64,000 nt of DNA from Leptothoe spongobia TAU-MAC 1115 (GTDB lineage Bacteria > Cyanobacteriota > Cyanobacteriia > Phormidesmidales > Phormidesmidaceae): the NCBI RefSeq assembly GCF_018739885.1, contig NZ_JADOES010000011.1, positions 62,001-126,000 of the forward strand, written 5' to 3'. The first letter of the stretch is position 1, and every line of letters starts with the position of its first letter. Position numbers and translations under genes: made by a program. The notes under the pieces were generated by a model. The model did not search any database. It was not told the DNA's origin and saw nothing but the letters and a program-made list of their open reading frames with translations. Below, one piece after another: positions 39,145 through 49,032 of this stretch.

Positions 39145-41550
39145 CTAGCACCAAAAAGAAGGACGACTGATTCCATAGCCTTGGACAAAGTCGATCCCAA
39201 TGGTTTGTATTTTGGCCAAAATTGCTTCATTTTCTACGGATTCAGCAATGGTTTGTAGCCCCATAACATGTCCAACCCGATGAATAGACTCAATAATGGC
39301 CTGAGTCGTCGAGTCAGATAGAATCGTTTGAGTAAAATCACCATCAATTTTTAGAAAATCAACCGGCAAGGCTTTTAGATAAGCAAAGGAAGACATCCCA
39401 CTACCAAAATCATCTAACGCAAAGCGACATCCCAAACGGTTAAGTGCTCGAATAAAGGACGTTGCACATTCAAAATCAGCAATTGCCGCTGTTTCCGTAA
39501 TTTCAAAACAGATACGGTTAGGAGGCACTCTAAATCTCTCAAACTGGGCTCTAACAAACTCAAGAAACTGCTCATCATTAAGACTCGTACCCGACAAAAC
39601 CTTATCCACAGGGTTAATGGCAGGTTCTCGGGTTGTTTCGTTAATGATTTTAAAGACCTCAGCAAGGGGACGCCCACGGACAGTTTGGGTAGTCCATCCA
39701 GTCATGACTTCAGCAACTGGATTGAGATAATGGACATTGCCATGAGCATCCGTCGTAATCACAGCGTCCCCGATGGAATCCAGAGTGACTTGGGCCATTT
39801 CTTTTTCGGCCTCTAGTGCTTCCTCCAGGCATTTGCGCTCCGTGATATCGGTAATGGTACCAACATGGCCGATCAGAGAACCATGGCTGTCATACTCAGC
39901 AACCGCTTGACCAAACACCCAGGTCACTATGCCATCAGGTGTTTGAAAGCGATACTCGGATTGAAAGGGTTGGTCAGTTTGAGCCGCTTGATACCATTCC
40001 TGGAATACTCGATCTTGATCGTCTGGATGAATCGCTGCAGACCATCCTGGCCCTAAGGCCTCCTCCAACCCGATACCCGCAATGTCGCACCAACGTTCAT
40101 TCACATAGACACAATCACCCTGTTGATCGGTACGAAAAATGCCTACAGGGGAAGTGGCGGCTAGACTAGCGAAGTGATTTTGACTTGCTTCTAGTTCGAT
40201 TTCTATGCGTCTGCGATCGCTAATATCGCGCCCTTCCGGAATAATCAAGATCACCTCACCCGCATCATTGACCACTGGCCGCAGGGAAAAGTCAATAGTA
40301 ATGATTTGATCGTCAGCCCCCAAAACATCCACTTCATAGCGAATGAATTCTCCCTGGGCCGCCCGCTCAATGCTCGATTGTAGCTGGCTTTGAGTAGTCG
40401 AAGATAAGCCCCACCAGGAGGCTTGCCAAAAGGGTCGACCAACCACATCTTCACGCCTTAATCCACCAAACTTCAAACTTGTCTGGTTGGCTTCGATCAG
40501 AGTGCCATCTACCTCTAAAAGTCCAATAAACTGAAATGTATGATCAAAAATAGCCCGAAACCGAGTTTCACTCGTTTTCACTTGCTGCTCCAACAGGGAG
40601 GCTTCTGATTCCAGTAACTCCAGACGCTGATCTCGTAACCGATGCACCTCCTCTCGTAGGGCTTGAATGGTGTTGTACATTTCTGCCGGATCCAGGGCCG
40701 ACAAGAGACTTGTTTGTGTCACCAGACCACATAGAACATCCTTATCAGCAACAACTAAACGACGCACACCTATGGTTTGCATTGTTTGCTGAATCATCCA
40801 CAGGGTATCTTGGGGCGCAACACATTCCAGGGGAGCACTCATTACAGCGCCAGCAACCAGATCAGCTAAATCCAGGTTTTGGGCCTGCAGTTTCACAATG
40901 TCACGCTCGGTAATAATGCCAATTGGCTTTTGAGGATTGTCTGGATCGCTGGTCTCAAGAATGACAACACAACTCACTCGATGGGCTGCCATTAGCTGTG
41001 TGATCTGCAACAGACACGTCTCAGGAGAAGCCGTCACAACAGTGTTAGACATCACTTCATTCACCCGTCTGAGACGCAATAGATCAGATGCCTGCAGTGA
41101 CTGGCGCAAGCTGGTATGGGTAACTACACCAAGGAGCTGCTCCTGGTCATCTAGCACAGGTAAATGTCGAACACGGTGTCGCCTGAGAAGAGAGGCCACG
41201 CCAAATGGATGATTTAACTCCGCAACAGAAATCGTGATGGGATGAGGGGTCATCACATCGGCAATAGTAAACGTACCTAAATCTATCCCCTGAGCAATAT
41301 TCTTAACAACATCTCGTTCCGTAAAAATACCGAGTAATTGTCCCTCTGACATCACCAGGCAATAGCTGGTTGCACGAGGCGTTTCAGTAGATTTTCCTTC
41401 GGGTTGGCTAGCCTTTCCCTGAGACATCCAATCTAAAACCTGATTGATGGCAGTCTTGGGTTTTACGATCAGAGGAGCTTGCTCAAATTCAACTCGATGA
41501 ACCGAACTATTAGTCGCTTCGATAGAGGACTCATTATTTACGGCATCCAT
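39145..41550 (-). CDS. CBS-PAS signalling protein with a truncated EAL domain; GGDEF domain missing
   Basis: From ATG 41550 the protein is about 801 residues. It has four CBS domains (about 20-290), a coiled linker, and three PAS/PAC modules (about 320-650). Only the second half of an EAL domain follows (ETAAI, FALDDFGSGMSSFAYLK, KIDG, AESVE, DFVQGYGIS). The third PAS runs directly from NPVDKVLSG into TSLNDEQFLEFV. The expected PAS tail, entire GGDEF domain and first half of EAL, including the EAL motif, are absent. Cyclic-di-GMP hydrolysis is therefore unlikely. Sensor inputs appear intact. Confidence 0.85.
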   Translation of the reverse strand: MDAVNNESSIEATNSSVHRVEFEQAPLIVKPKTAINQVLDWMSQGKASQPEGKSTETPRATSYCLVMSEGQLLGIFTERDVVKNIAQGIDLGTFTIADVMTPHPITISVAELNHPFGVASLLRRHRVRHLPVLDDQEQLLGVVTHTSLRQSLQASDLLRLRRVNEVMSNTVVTASPETCLLQITQLMAAHRVSCVVILETSDPDNPQKPIGIITERDIVKLQAQNLDLADLVAGAVMSAPLECVAPQDTLWMIQQTMQTIGVRRLVVADKDVLCGLVTQTSLLSALDPAEMYNTIQALREEVHRLRDQRLELLESEASLLEQQVKTSETRFRAIFDHTFQFIGLLEVDGTLIEANQTSLKFGGLRREDVVGRPFWQASWWGLSSTTQSQLQSSIERAAQGEFIRYEVDVLGADDQIITIDFSLRPVVNDAGEVILIIPEGRDISDRRRIEIELEASQNHFASLAATSPVGIFRTDQQGDCVYVNERWCDIAGIGLEEALGPGWSAAIHPDDQDRVFQEWYQAAQTDQPFQSEYRFQTPDGIVTWVFGQAVAEYDSHGSLIGHVGTITDITERKCLEEALEAEKEMAQVTLDSIGDAVITTDAHGNVHYLNPVAEVMTGWTTQTVRGRPLAEVFKIINETTREPAINPVDKVLSGTSLNDEQFLEFVRAQFERFRVPPNRICFEITETAAIADFECATSFIRALNRLGCRFALDDFGSGMSSFAYLKALPVDFLKIDGDFTQTILSDSTTQAIIESIHRVGHVMGLQTIAESVENEAILAKIQTIGIDFVQGYGISRPSFWC

Positions 41551-42068
41551 ATGCACCAAATATTTTAATCAAATATGTCAAGCAAAATATTAGAAAGAAA
41601 CCATGGGCTTATTTCTAAAAGAAGATAAGCCCCTAGACTCTTTTAATGTCCTAAATCAAGGGGGAATTACTCCCTCAAACTATTACCTTTAGTTGATTAA
41701 GCTATGATCCCAAGTGCATTATTTTGAGAACCCTGGTTGAATCATCATTATTAATATTGCTGACAGGCTTATCAATTCAAACTATTGATCTTTAGATCAG
41801 GCATGACGTTGACTTAATTGATAAGTGTCTTAAAGAGTTCGCATCTACTGGTAAGGGTACACCATTTTTTATGGACAAGGGTATAAAAGCTTACTGGCGA
41901 GACAAGAACCTGATCGGGTTGAATCCTTTTTTCTCAAAGGAATTGATCGATATTTTTGTTACAAAAACAAACGTACGTTTGGCTGACCACATTTCAAATC
42001 ACCAGGCGTTCCTCAAGATAACCTGCTTAATCGTGAATTCAGAAAAACATCACCCCAAACTCGCTCAT
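41551..42068. other. Intergenic region with a doubtful 74-codon frame
   Basis: A plus-strand frame at 41871-42095 begins MDKGIKAYWRDKN and overlaps the end of the helicase gene. It has no clear ribosome binding site and no recognised motif. No RNA or repeat was seen. Confidence 0.3.
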
Positions 42069-45000
42069 TTATACCTCACTCATGAGCTTAAGTAAGGCAT
42101 CGGTGGAAAGCTTGCCACTAATATCCGAGCCTTCTAAAAGACTATCGGCAAGATCTCGTTTCTTGTTATGTAGTTCCACAATTTTCTCTTCGATCGTACC
42201 TCTAGTCACTAGACGATAGATTGTTACCGGACGCGTTTGACCAATACGGTGGGCCCGATCTGAGGCCTGATCTTCTACGGCTGGATTCCACCATGGATCC
42301 ATATGAATAACATAGTCTGCTGCTGTCAGGTTTAGGCCAGTACCCCCTGCTTTAAGGCTAATTAAGAATACATTGCCTTCACCGGACTGAAATGCATCGA
42401 CTCGCTTTTTACGTTGTTTGGCTGGAGTACTGCCGTCTAGATATTGATAGGTGATTTTTTGGTCATCTAAGTACTGCCGCAAAATAGTCAAGTGATCGAC
42501 AAACTGGCTAAATACCAATGCTTTATGGCGATTACTGAGTAATTCTTCTAGGACTTCGCCAAAAAGCTGTAGCTTAGCACTTGTGGTGGCCATTTCTGGC
42601 ATAACTAATTGTGGATTACAACACATGCGTCGAAGACGGGTGATTTCAGCCAGGACTTGTAGATGTTTGGCTCCGGCTTTGGCATTAGTATTGGTGAGTT
42701 TTGCGATCGCATCCCGTCGCAGGGCCTCATACAAAGCCTTCTCCTCCCCACTCAGCTCCACATGCAGGGTAATCTCGGTGCGTGAGGGCAACTCATCTAA
42801 CACCTGGGTCTTAGTCCGCCGCAGCATAAAGGGCTGAATCAGCTTCTTCAACTGCAGTCGCGCCTGCTTATCTTGATAGCGCTCAATGGGCGTAGCAAAC
42901 CGCTGATTAAACTTATCCAAAGAGCCCAAAAGCCCCGGATTAATAAACCGAAATAAATTCCACAATTCTCCTAAATGATTTTCAATAGGCGTTCCCGTGG
43001 TAATAACCTTAAACCCACTTTTGAGCTTCATGGCGGCTTGGGAGCGTTTGGTAGCGCTATTTTTAATCGCCTGGGCCTCATCTAAAACAATGGTTTGCCA
43101 ATCGACCTCTGCCAACAAGTCTGCCACGTCTGGCTGTTGTAACAGACCATAGCTACACACCAATAAATCAAAGCCACTCAGCTGATCAACAACAGCTTGG
43201 CGGTCGCCACTGCCAAACTGCATCACATTTAGCGTCGGGGCAAACCGCTGCGCTTCACTCACCCAATTGGCACCAACGCTAGTGGGAGCGATCACCAGCG
43301 TCGGCCCATCCGGAGCGCGCAGCAAGATCACGGCGAGGGCCTGCAAGGTTTTCCCCAACCCCATATCATCAGCTAAGCAAGCGCCCACACCCCAGTGAGC
43401 CAGTTGCGCTAACCATTGAAAACCCTCTTGCTGATAATCACGCAACTCCGCCTGAAGCGTTGAGGGAACTTCTGGAACAACGGTTTTGGATTCTTTGAGC
43501 TTTTTAATGTGAGACTTCCAGTTTTTATCCGCTTTGAGCTGCCCCACCTCATCCAGGGTTTCCTCTAAAGCTAAAGCCGCCAGAGGATGAAAGCGAGCGC
43601 CTTTGCCATGACGTTCTGAATAGGCCCGAAACTCATCCAAGCGATTGCGAAAAGCCTGAGTCAGAGCTAAAAACTGACCGTCACCAATGGGGACAAATCG
43701 ACTGGATGTTTGATCTAATAGTGATAGCAGAGCCTGCATATCCATCACATTGCCATCATCTAGCTCTAGCTCCCCACTCACCTCAAACCAATCCTGTTCT
43801 TGCTTGATATGGAGCCGCCAGCCATCAATGCCAGCCTTATTTCGAATCTTGAGTTTCTCTCCCTCGGGCCATTCCAAGATAATATTTTCTTCAACAGCTT
43901 CAAGCTGCAACAATAGCTCTAGACAGGTTTCAGGTTCATCTAAAATCCACTCTCCGCCAGCCTCCTCTCCCGATTGCAGAGCCGGGCATGCCTGCTGCAC
44001 ATCCTGCGCCAGTCGTTTTTCCATCGCTAAATCCCGAGTCGCTTGGGAGCGCTTACCATCAATCTCAGCAATCACTGTCTTACGACCAGTACCAGGCGGA
44101 TAATAAGTACCCGAATTGGGAAAAGGCCGGGTCAACATCGATAGCTTTAAGCCATCCCCCGCAGGCATGAGGTGAATATGGGGTTTAGCATCGGCTTCGA
44201 TCGCGTCCACATCATCCATATCACCACCGATATCAGAATGAATGGTGACTAAGCTGGATACCGACTGAATCGCCGCCAGCACCTGATCCTGACCGGCGGC
44301 AGGCACAGTCAGCTGATTACGTTTACCTAAGATCTCAGCAATTTTCTGATGTTCAGATGTCACCTCCAACACCTTGATTCGGGTTGGAGTTTCTTTAACC
44401 AGGGTAATGCCCTCTCCGGGGCTAATAGCGGGCTCCATATGCAGCGTTAGGGAGCCATCCCCCCCCTGCTCCACGACAAGCTCTGGTGTAGCCGCAACAA
44501 TCTCCACACGGACCGTAGGAGACTCTTCCCAAAACACAAGCGGATGGCCCGCTAGAGCCTTGACAGCATCACGATTGAGGCTATATTGGGTACCAGAATA
44601 ATAATCATATTTGATGTGGTTACAAGCTTGGAGATCCTGCGGTGTGAGATAGTCAAACTCCGCAGGATTTTTGGCCAGCCGACTGAGAGCAATCACCCGT
44701 CCTTTGGTCCAGGTCCCCTTGGCACTTAGCTTTTGTTCCTTTGGCTGTAATAGCCAGTGTTTGGTATACAGGGTCAAAAACCATGCAAGTCGCCGTTCGC
44801 TTTTTACGCTGTGCTTGGCAGTTGCCCCAGCAACATTGGTCAAAGCTTTTAGGCTAAGTTCCCAAGTACTATGGGGTTGCAGGGTATCGACAATCGAAAC
44901 ACTCTGTCGCTGATGAAGCCATTCCCCATAGTCACTGTCAGGCACTAAACGATGCAACATCTCAGCGGCTTCGGTCGCCAACCAATGTAACCCAGCGTCA

Positions 45001-46262
45001 TTGGCCTGCTCTGCAAAAAATGCCAAAGGACGTGGCAATGTAGCTCTGGCCTCATCTAGATCTAGCCAGTAGAGACAGAGCATACTAAAAAACATGCCAA
45101 AACTGTCATTTGGATCATCTCTATAACATTCGATCATTTCCAATAATCGCTGGCGAACAGAGAGCTGACCCTGATGTAGAACTGTGATTTCATGCAACAA
45201 TCTGTAGGCATTACTCAAGTAACCCGAACTTTGCATCAGGGGAGTGCTCAGGGTAATTGCTTGCTTGAGGTGCTTAGGCTCTCCAGATTTGAGGAGGGCC
45301 AACATATAAAACAAGCCAGCGATACCACCAATAACAGCTTTTTTATTTACCTGTTTGCGGGCCAGCTTGGTAGCAGTCGCATAGTAATCAAGCGAGAGTT
45401 TAGTTTCTCCCAGCAACAGTGCCAGAGTCCCTCGTAACGCTGTCCCATAAACTTGGGATTGTTCGTCAACAATTTTATCTAGTATTATTTCAGCATCAGC
45501 AAAACGATTGCGTAAAAGGTATTGCTCTACCAACAAAACGTTAAACTCACCTGCACTTTCAGCATGGTTCTCCACAAGCTGCAATAGCTGATCGGCAGGT
45601 TCTAACATTGATGTTGCTTCCACGAGAAGCATTTTCAACACGATGCCATAGTGCTCTACAGACAGCGTACTGAGCCACTCTGCATCAAATGGATTGTTGA
45701 CTACATCTAGGAGAAAATCTTCTAGGGCAACGGGTGAAGCATAATAGTTGTAATTGCTGTAATCGAGAAACAGCTGTGGTAGCGCGTCATAATCGCGATC
45801 ATAAAGAGCTAGACGTGCTTCTCGATAAAGTTCATCATTGGAGCGACAAATATGGCGGATGCGATTTACGCGTCCAACATGGTTACGACGGGGATGAAAT
45901 ATGCTCGTCACCGCCTGACGCATTAGCTCATACGTGTCGAGCTTAACGGCATCCCGAGTCACCATTTCCACGATCAGGGGATCACACTGGGGCAGATGCC
46001 CTGCGCCATAGATCAGTAACTTGTCCTCAATCAGGCTAACAATCTGCGGCTTGAGATTACCAGAGGTGATTTTTTTACCGGTTTTAGTCGTGATGCCAAT
46101 GTAGTTGAGAGCAGCGACAGTATTGGCAATAGTCGTAGGGCCGTAAAAAACTGAAAGGAGTTGAACAATACTTTTGCGTAAGGGTGACTGCTGCTGATAG
46201 GTATTGAAGAGCCGAGATTGCAGCTCTTCAAATTCAATTTCATCATCTATCCAGCTATCCAT
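42069..46262 (-). CDS. Very large SNF2-family helicase-like ATPase
   Basis: The protein is about 1397 residues from ATG 46262; TTG 46274 is an alternative. The C-terminal 480 residues form a full SNF2 motor, with Walker A DDMGLGKTLQ, a DEAQ box, TGTPIENHLGELW, SLKAGGTGLNLTAAD and DRAHRIGQTRPV. The 900 residues before it are helical, with TPR-like stretches (about 200-500), and a mixed region near 600-850 that I cannot assign. SNF2 motors move along double-stranded DNA and displace proteins. The bacterial role is unknown. Confidence 0.9.
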   Translation of the reverse strand: MDSWIDDEIEFEELQSRLFNTYQQQSPLRKSIVQLLSVFYGPTTIANTVAALNYIGITTKTGKKITSGNLKPQIVSLIEDKLLIYGAGHLPQCDPLIVEMVTRDAVKLDTYELMRQAVTSIFHPRRNHVGRVNRIRHICRSNDELYREARLALYDRDYDALPQLFLDYSNYNYYASPVALEDFLLDVVNNPFDAEWLSTLSVEHYGIVLKMLLVEATSMLEPADQLLQLVENHAESAGEFNVLLVEQYLLRNRFADAEIILDKIVDEQSQVYGTALRGTLALLLGETKLSLDYYATATKLARKQVNKKAVIGGIAGLFYMLALLKSGEPKHLKQAITLSTPLMQSSGYLSNAYRLLHEITVLHQGQLSVRQRLLEMIECYRDDPNDSFGMFFSMLCLYWLDLDEARATLPRPLAFFAEQANDAGLHWLATEAAEMLHRLVPDSDYGEWLHQRQSVSIVDTLQPHSTWELSLKALTNVAGATAKHSVKSERRLAWFLTLYTKHWLLQPKEQKLSAKGTWTKGRVIALSRLAKNPAEFDYLTPQDLQACNHIKYDYYSGTQYSLNRDAVKALAGHPLVFWEESPTVRVEIVAATPELVVEQGGDGSLTLHMEPAISPGEGITLVKETPTRIKVLEVTSEHQKIAEILGKRNQLTVPAAGQDQVLAAIQSVSSLVTIHSDIGGDMDDVDAIEADAKPHIHLMPAGDGLKLSMLTRPFPNSGTYYPPGTGRKTVIAEIDGKRSQATRDLAMEKRLAQDVQQACPALQSGEEAGGEWILDEPETCLELLLQLEAVEENIILEWPEGEKLKIRNKAGIDGWRLHIKQEQDWFEVSGELELDDGNVMDMQALLSLLDQTSSRFVPIGDGQFLALTQAFRNRLDEFRAYSERHGKGARFHPLAALALEETLDEVGQLKADKNWKSHIKKLKESKTVVPEVPSTLQAELRDYQQEGFQWLAQLAHWGVGACLADDMGLGKTLQALAVILLRAPDGPTLVIAPTSVGANWVSEAQRFAPTLNVMQFGSGDRQAVVDQLSGFDLLVCSYGLLQQPDVADLLAEVDWQTIVLDEAQAIKNSATKRSQAAMKLKSGFKVITTGTPIENHLGELWNLFRFINPGLLGSLDKFNQRFATPIERYQDKQARLQLKKLIQPFMLRRTKTQVLDELPSRTEITLHVELSGEEKALYEALRRDAIAKLTNTNAKAGAKHLQVLAEITRLRRMCCNPQLVMPEMATTSAKLQLFGEVLEELLSNRHKALVFSQFVDHLTILRQYLDDQKITYQYLDGSTPAKQRKKRVDAFQSGEGNVFLISLKAGGTGLNLTAADYVIHMDPWWNPAVEDQASDRAHRIGQTRPVTIYRLVTRGTIEEKIVELHNKKRDLADSLLEGSDISGKLSTDALLKLMSEV

Positions 46263-46378
46263 CTGACTTACCAAATTAAGCTCACCTAAACGGTTAATTA
46301 TATAGGCTAGCGCTGGTTAACAGGTACTCTGAAGGATAGCTTAAGAGATGGAATTATGACAGTGCGGCAGAACTGTGC

Positions 46379-47404
46379 TTAAGCGGCGATGGAGCGTCGG
46401 TCGCTCGCCCTACAGTTGGACTGACGCGAAACCGACGCAGGCTGATGTCGCAGACGCTGGAGAAAGGTTAAGGACTTGGACTCTAGATCACGATGCGTCA
46501 GGGGCTGAATAAACTTATCCAGTGGATTCATATCTACGACACATTGTCCAAGCTGCAGTCCAACCACCTCTGAATGATTGCCCTTCAATAACCGTCGCCG
46601 AATATGGGGCTGCTCCTGCATGAGCTGTTGGCAGGTATCGGCTGCAATGCGATCGCGGGCAAACTGAAGTAACCCCGTCAGATGAAATAACTGACTGTGC
46701 TCAATCAACTGATGGGTTTGCTCAACAGTCGGATAAATCGTGATCCGCCTGCCAAAGAACCGTTCTAAAAACTTGACCGGAATAGCACCGTTTAAATCAG
46801 TCACCACAGGAGCTAACAATAAAGAAGCCTCATCCATGATGGAAGGCTGCCCATAGTCAACCGTCTGCCCCGTCAGCTGCAGAATCCGTTGCTCTAAAGA
46901 TCGTAAGTTATTTTGAAGAGCAGCTAACCCAGTTTGCAACTGCCGGATCTGACGATTCTGCGTAGCTAAATCTTGCCCCAATATCTGGAAATGCTTTTCC
47001 AATACTTCCATTGGCGAGCTCAACACTTCCAACAGAGTCACGTACTTACAACCGAGGCCATGTCCTATCCAGGTATAGTTAGTCACATCCAGATAAACGC
47101 CTGGATCATAGCCTTTGGCGACAGCGGCCTCGATCATCGCACCGCGTACAGCATAGTGTTCCTCTAAAAGATCAAGGGCAACAGACCAGTGATCAAGCGT
47201 AAAGCGAAACGGAAAGGACACAACCGTATAGCCAGCTTCAAAGAGACTTTTTAGAAAATGACGATAGGTCATTGTCGGAAATGTCCCCAGTAGCGTTGTG
47301 CCGACAAATTGAATCACGCCCTTGGGCCGGGGATGAAGTGCAACCCAACTATGGGAATACGGTAGGCATTTGAATTGAGCAGCACTTGGTAAGGATAAAT
47401 CCAT
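46379..47404 (-). CDS. DUF1350 family protein (alpha/beta-hydrolase-like)
   Basis: The 341-residue protein has the DUF1350 start SWVALHPRPKGVIQFVGTT and the FLKSLFEAGYTVVSFPF strand-helix unit. Its nucleophile-elbow region reads WIGHGLGCKY (His115-Gly116), where a hydrolase would have serine. A coiled-coil stretch lies at about 145-175 (QNRQIRQLQTGLAALQNN). Without the serine, classical esterase activity is not expected. The last 15 codons overlap a palindrome-like repeat, suggesting an altered C-terminus. Confidence 0.75.
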   Translation of the reverse strand: MDLSLPSAAQFKCLPYSHSWVALHPRPKGVIQFVGTTLLGTFPTMTYRHFLKSLFEAGYTVVSFPFRFTLDHWSVALDLLEEHYAVRGAMIEAAVAKGYDPGVYLDVTNYTWIGHGLGCKYVTLLEVLSSPMEVLEKHFQILGQDLATQNRQIRQLQTGLAALQNNLRSLEQRILQLTGQTVDYGQPSIMDEASLLLAPVVTDLNGAIPVKFLERFFGRRITIYPTVEQTHQLIEHSQLFHLTGLLQFARDRIAADTCQQLMQEQPHIRRRLLKGNHSEVVGLQLGQCVVDMNPLDKFIQPLTHRDLESKSLTFLQRLRHQPASVSRQSNCRASDRRSIAA

Positions 47405-47789
47405 AATAAACGTGATTTCTGCCGTTGCTGATTTGAGGTGTAAATCGCGCGATTAATCCAGCCATAAATCCGATCCTGAGCGATGACAATGATGCCAGGG
47501 ATCAGTGACATCCAATTTCCTGCAGGCTTCTAGCCTGACTCCCCACGCAGTCAGGATTTCCTGGCTAAAATTGATACCCCTTCTGATCCATACTCTATCG
47601 TTATTCATAATTCCGGACAGTTAGCTGAAACCAAGAGTACCCAAGTGGGTACTACCCAAATGCCCTCTGGCTCAGCCATAGTGGCAACAGCTTACATCGA
47701 GAGAAAAAATACTACTCGGTACTGTAGGTATATCAAAAACAGCCTGCATGGTTGATGCCAAAATGTTACAAGCAGTTGTTTTTTAAACA

Positions 47790-47964
47790 ACATTTTTGAG
47801 CATCATATCCCAGGTCATTTTGATATACCACGTAAGCTGATATCAGGGATTGGGAGAGAAAATCCTCTCCTAGTTTTCTTGCGGTTTCGTAAGAGTCCGT
47901 GTCTTCCACAGTGGGAATTAAGTCTCTAAGCGAGGAGTGGCTAGTAACTAGCGACTCCTCTTTT
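47790..47964 (+). ncRNA. Candidate noncoding RNA with terminator
   Basis: A strong terminator on the plus strand (47932-47964) has no protein gene upstream on that strand within several kilobases, so it should end an RNA. Upstream lies a hairpin at 47853-47870 (GGAGAG/CTCTCC). Partial complementarity between CCTCTCCTAG and CTAAGCGAGGAG could close a larger stem. Size and strand would suit a 6S-like or other housekeeping RNA, but I cannot match it to a known family. The 5' end is a guess. Confidence 0.35.
47932..47964 (+). terminator. Intrinsic terminator without an upstream gene
   Basis: A 13-base stem (GAGGAGTGGCTAG/CTAGCGACTCCTC, one mismatch) with a 3-base loop is followed by TTTT. Confidence 0.75.
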
Positions 47965-47995
47965 GTATTTTCTCGCCCTGCCCAAAGAAAACGAC

Positions 47996-48958
47996 CTAGC
48001 CCAACCCCATATGTTCCGGCAAACCCAACATAATGTTCATATTTTGGACAGCGGCTCCTGAGGCTCCTTTACCTAAATTATCTAACCGAGCCGCAACCAG
48101 GACTTCATGGGTATCGTCATTAGCAAAGACAAACAACTGTACTTGATTGGTACCGTTGGCAGTCTTGGTATCTAGAAATTTGCGATCGCGCAGCGCTTCA
48201 GCATCACCTAACCCATTCACCTGAATAAACGGCTCCGAACCATAATAGTCAGCCAGTACCTCCCACACCTGCTGCCCTGTCGGTGGATGATCCAAAGTCC
48301 ACAAGGGTAAGGGCACCTGCACTAACATACCTTGCTCAAAAGCCCCAACTGCCGGTAAAAACAACGGTGCATGGGCTAACCCTGAATACTGATGCATCTC
48401 CTGCACATGCTTGTGGCCAAAGGTAAGACCATACACCCCATAGGGATAATCAGGTTCAGACTCATCCTGATACCCGGCATAGGCCTCCATCAACTTACGG
48501 CCACCACCGGAATACCCAGAAATCGCATTGATGGTCACCGGAAAACTAGCAGGAATTATCCCAGAGGCCACCAGTGGTTTGATCGCAGCCAAGAAGCCCG
48601 TGGGATAGCACCCCGGATTACTGACTCGATAGGCTTTGGCAATAGCATCCCGCTGCCCTGGGGCTAGTTCTGGAAATCCATAGGTCCAATTGGGGTGGGT
48701 ACGATGGGCCGTGCTCGCATCCAAAATTTTCACGGTGGGACTGGAGACTAGATCGACCACTTCACGGGCAGCCGCATCGGGAAGACAGAGAATAGCCACG
48801 TCCACAGTATCAATCAGGCGAGCGCGTTCCGCCACATCTTTACGCTTGGCGGGATCAATACTCACGACAGTAACCCCCTCGCACTGAGCTAGCCGTGAAT
48901 AGATCTGCAACCCAGTTGTACCCGCTTCCCCATCAATAAAAACCCTGGGCTTAACCAT
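47996..48958 (-). CDS. argC: N-acetyl-gamma-glutamyl-phosphate reductase, type 2
   Basis: ArgC reduces N-acetylglutamyl phosphate to the semialdehyde with NADPH in arginine synthesis. The 320-residue protein starts at ATG 48958 (MVKPRVFIDGEAGTTGLQI), with GGGAG upstream. The catalytic cysteine lies in VSNPGCYPTGF. The short length and FIDGEAGTTG start mark the type 2 form found in proteobacteria and some other groups; many cyanobacteria also carry the longer type 1. Confidence 0.92.
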   Translation of the reverse strand: MVKPRVFIDGEAGTTGLQIYSRLAQCEGVTVVSIDPAKRKDVAERARLIDTVDVAILCLPDAAAREVVDLVSSPTVKILDASTAHRTHPNWTYGFPELAPGQRDAIAKAYRVSNPGCYPTGFLAAIKPLVASGIIPASFPVTINAISGYSGGGRKLMEAYAGYQDESEPDYPYGVYGLTFGHKHVQEMHQYSGLAHAPLFLPAVGAFEQGMLVQVPLPLWTLDHPPTGQQVWEVLADYYGSEPFIQVNGLGDAEALRDRKFLDTKTANGTNQVQLFVFANDDTHEVLVAARLDNLGKGASGAAVQNMNIMLGLPEHMGLG

Positions 48959-49032
48959 ATCGCAACTCCCTGTCAATCCCTCTAAGCACTGGGTGTCATT
49001 CTAAACCCGCTACCTCTACTATTCAATCGGGC

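Larger units (their letters stand above)
47405..47995. other. Intergenic region holding a candidate structured RNA
   Basis: The region contains no protein gene that I can support. Its right half carries two hairpins, described separately. The left part (47405-47750) shows nothing recognisable. Confidence 0.45.

Noticed and set aside
41871..42095. 74-codon frame converging on the SNF2 gene
   Set aside because: No ribosome binding site or recognisable motif, and it overlaps the helicase 3' end; kept only as a note in the intergenic entry.
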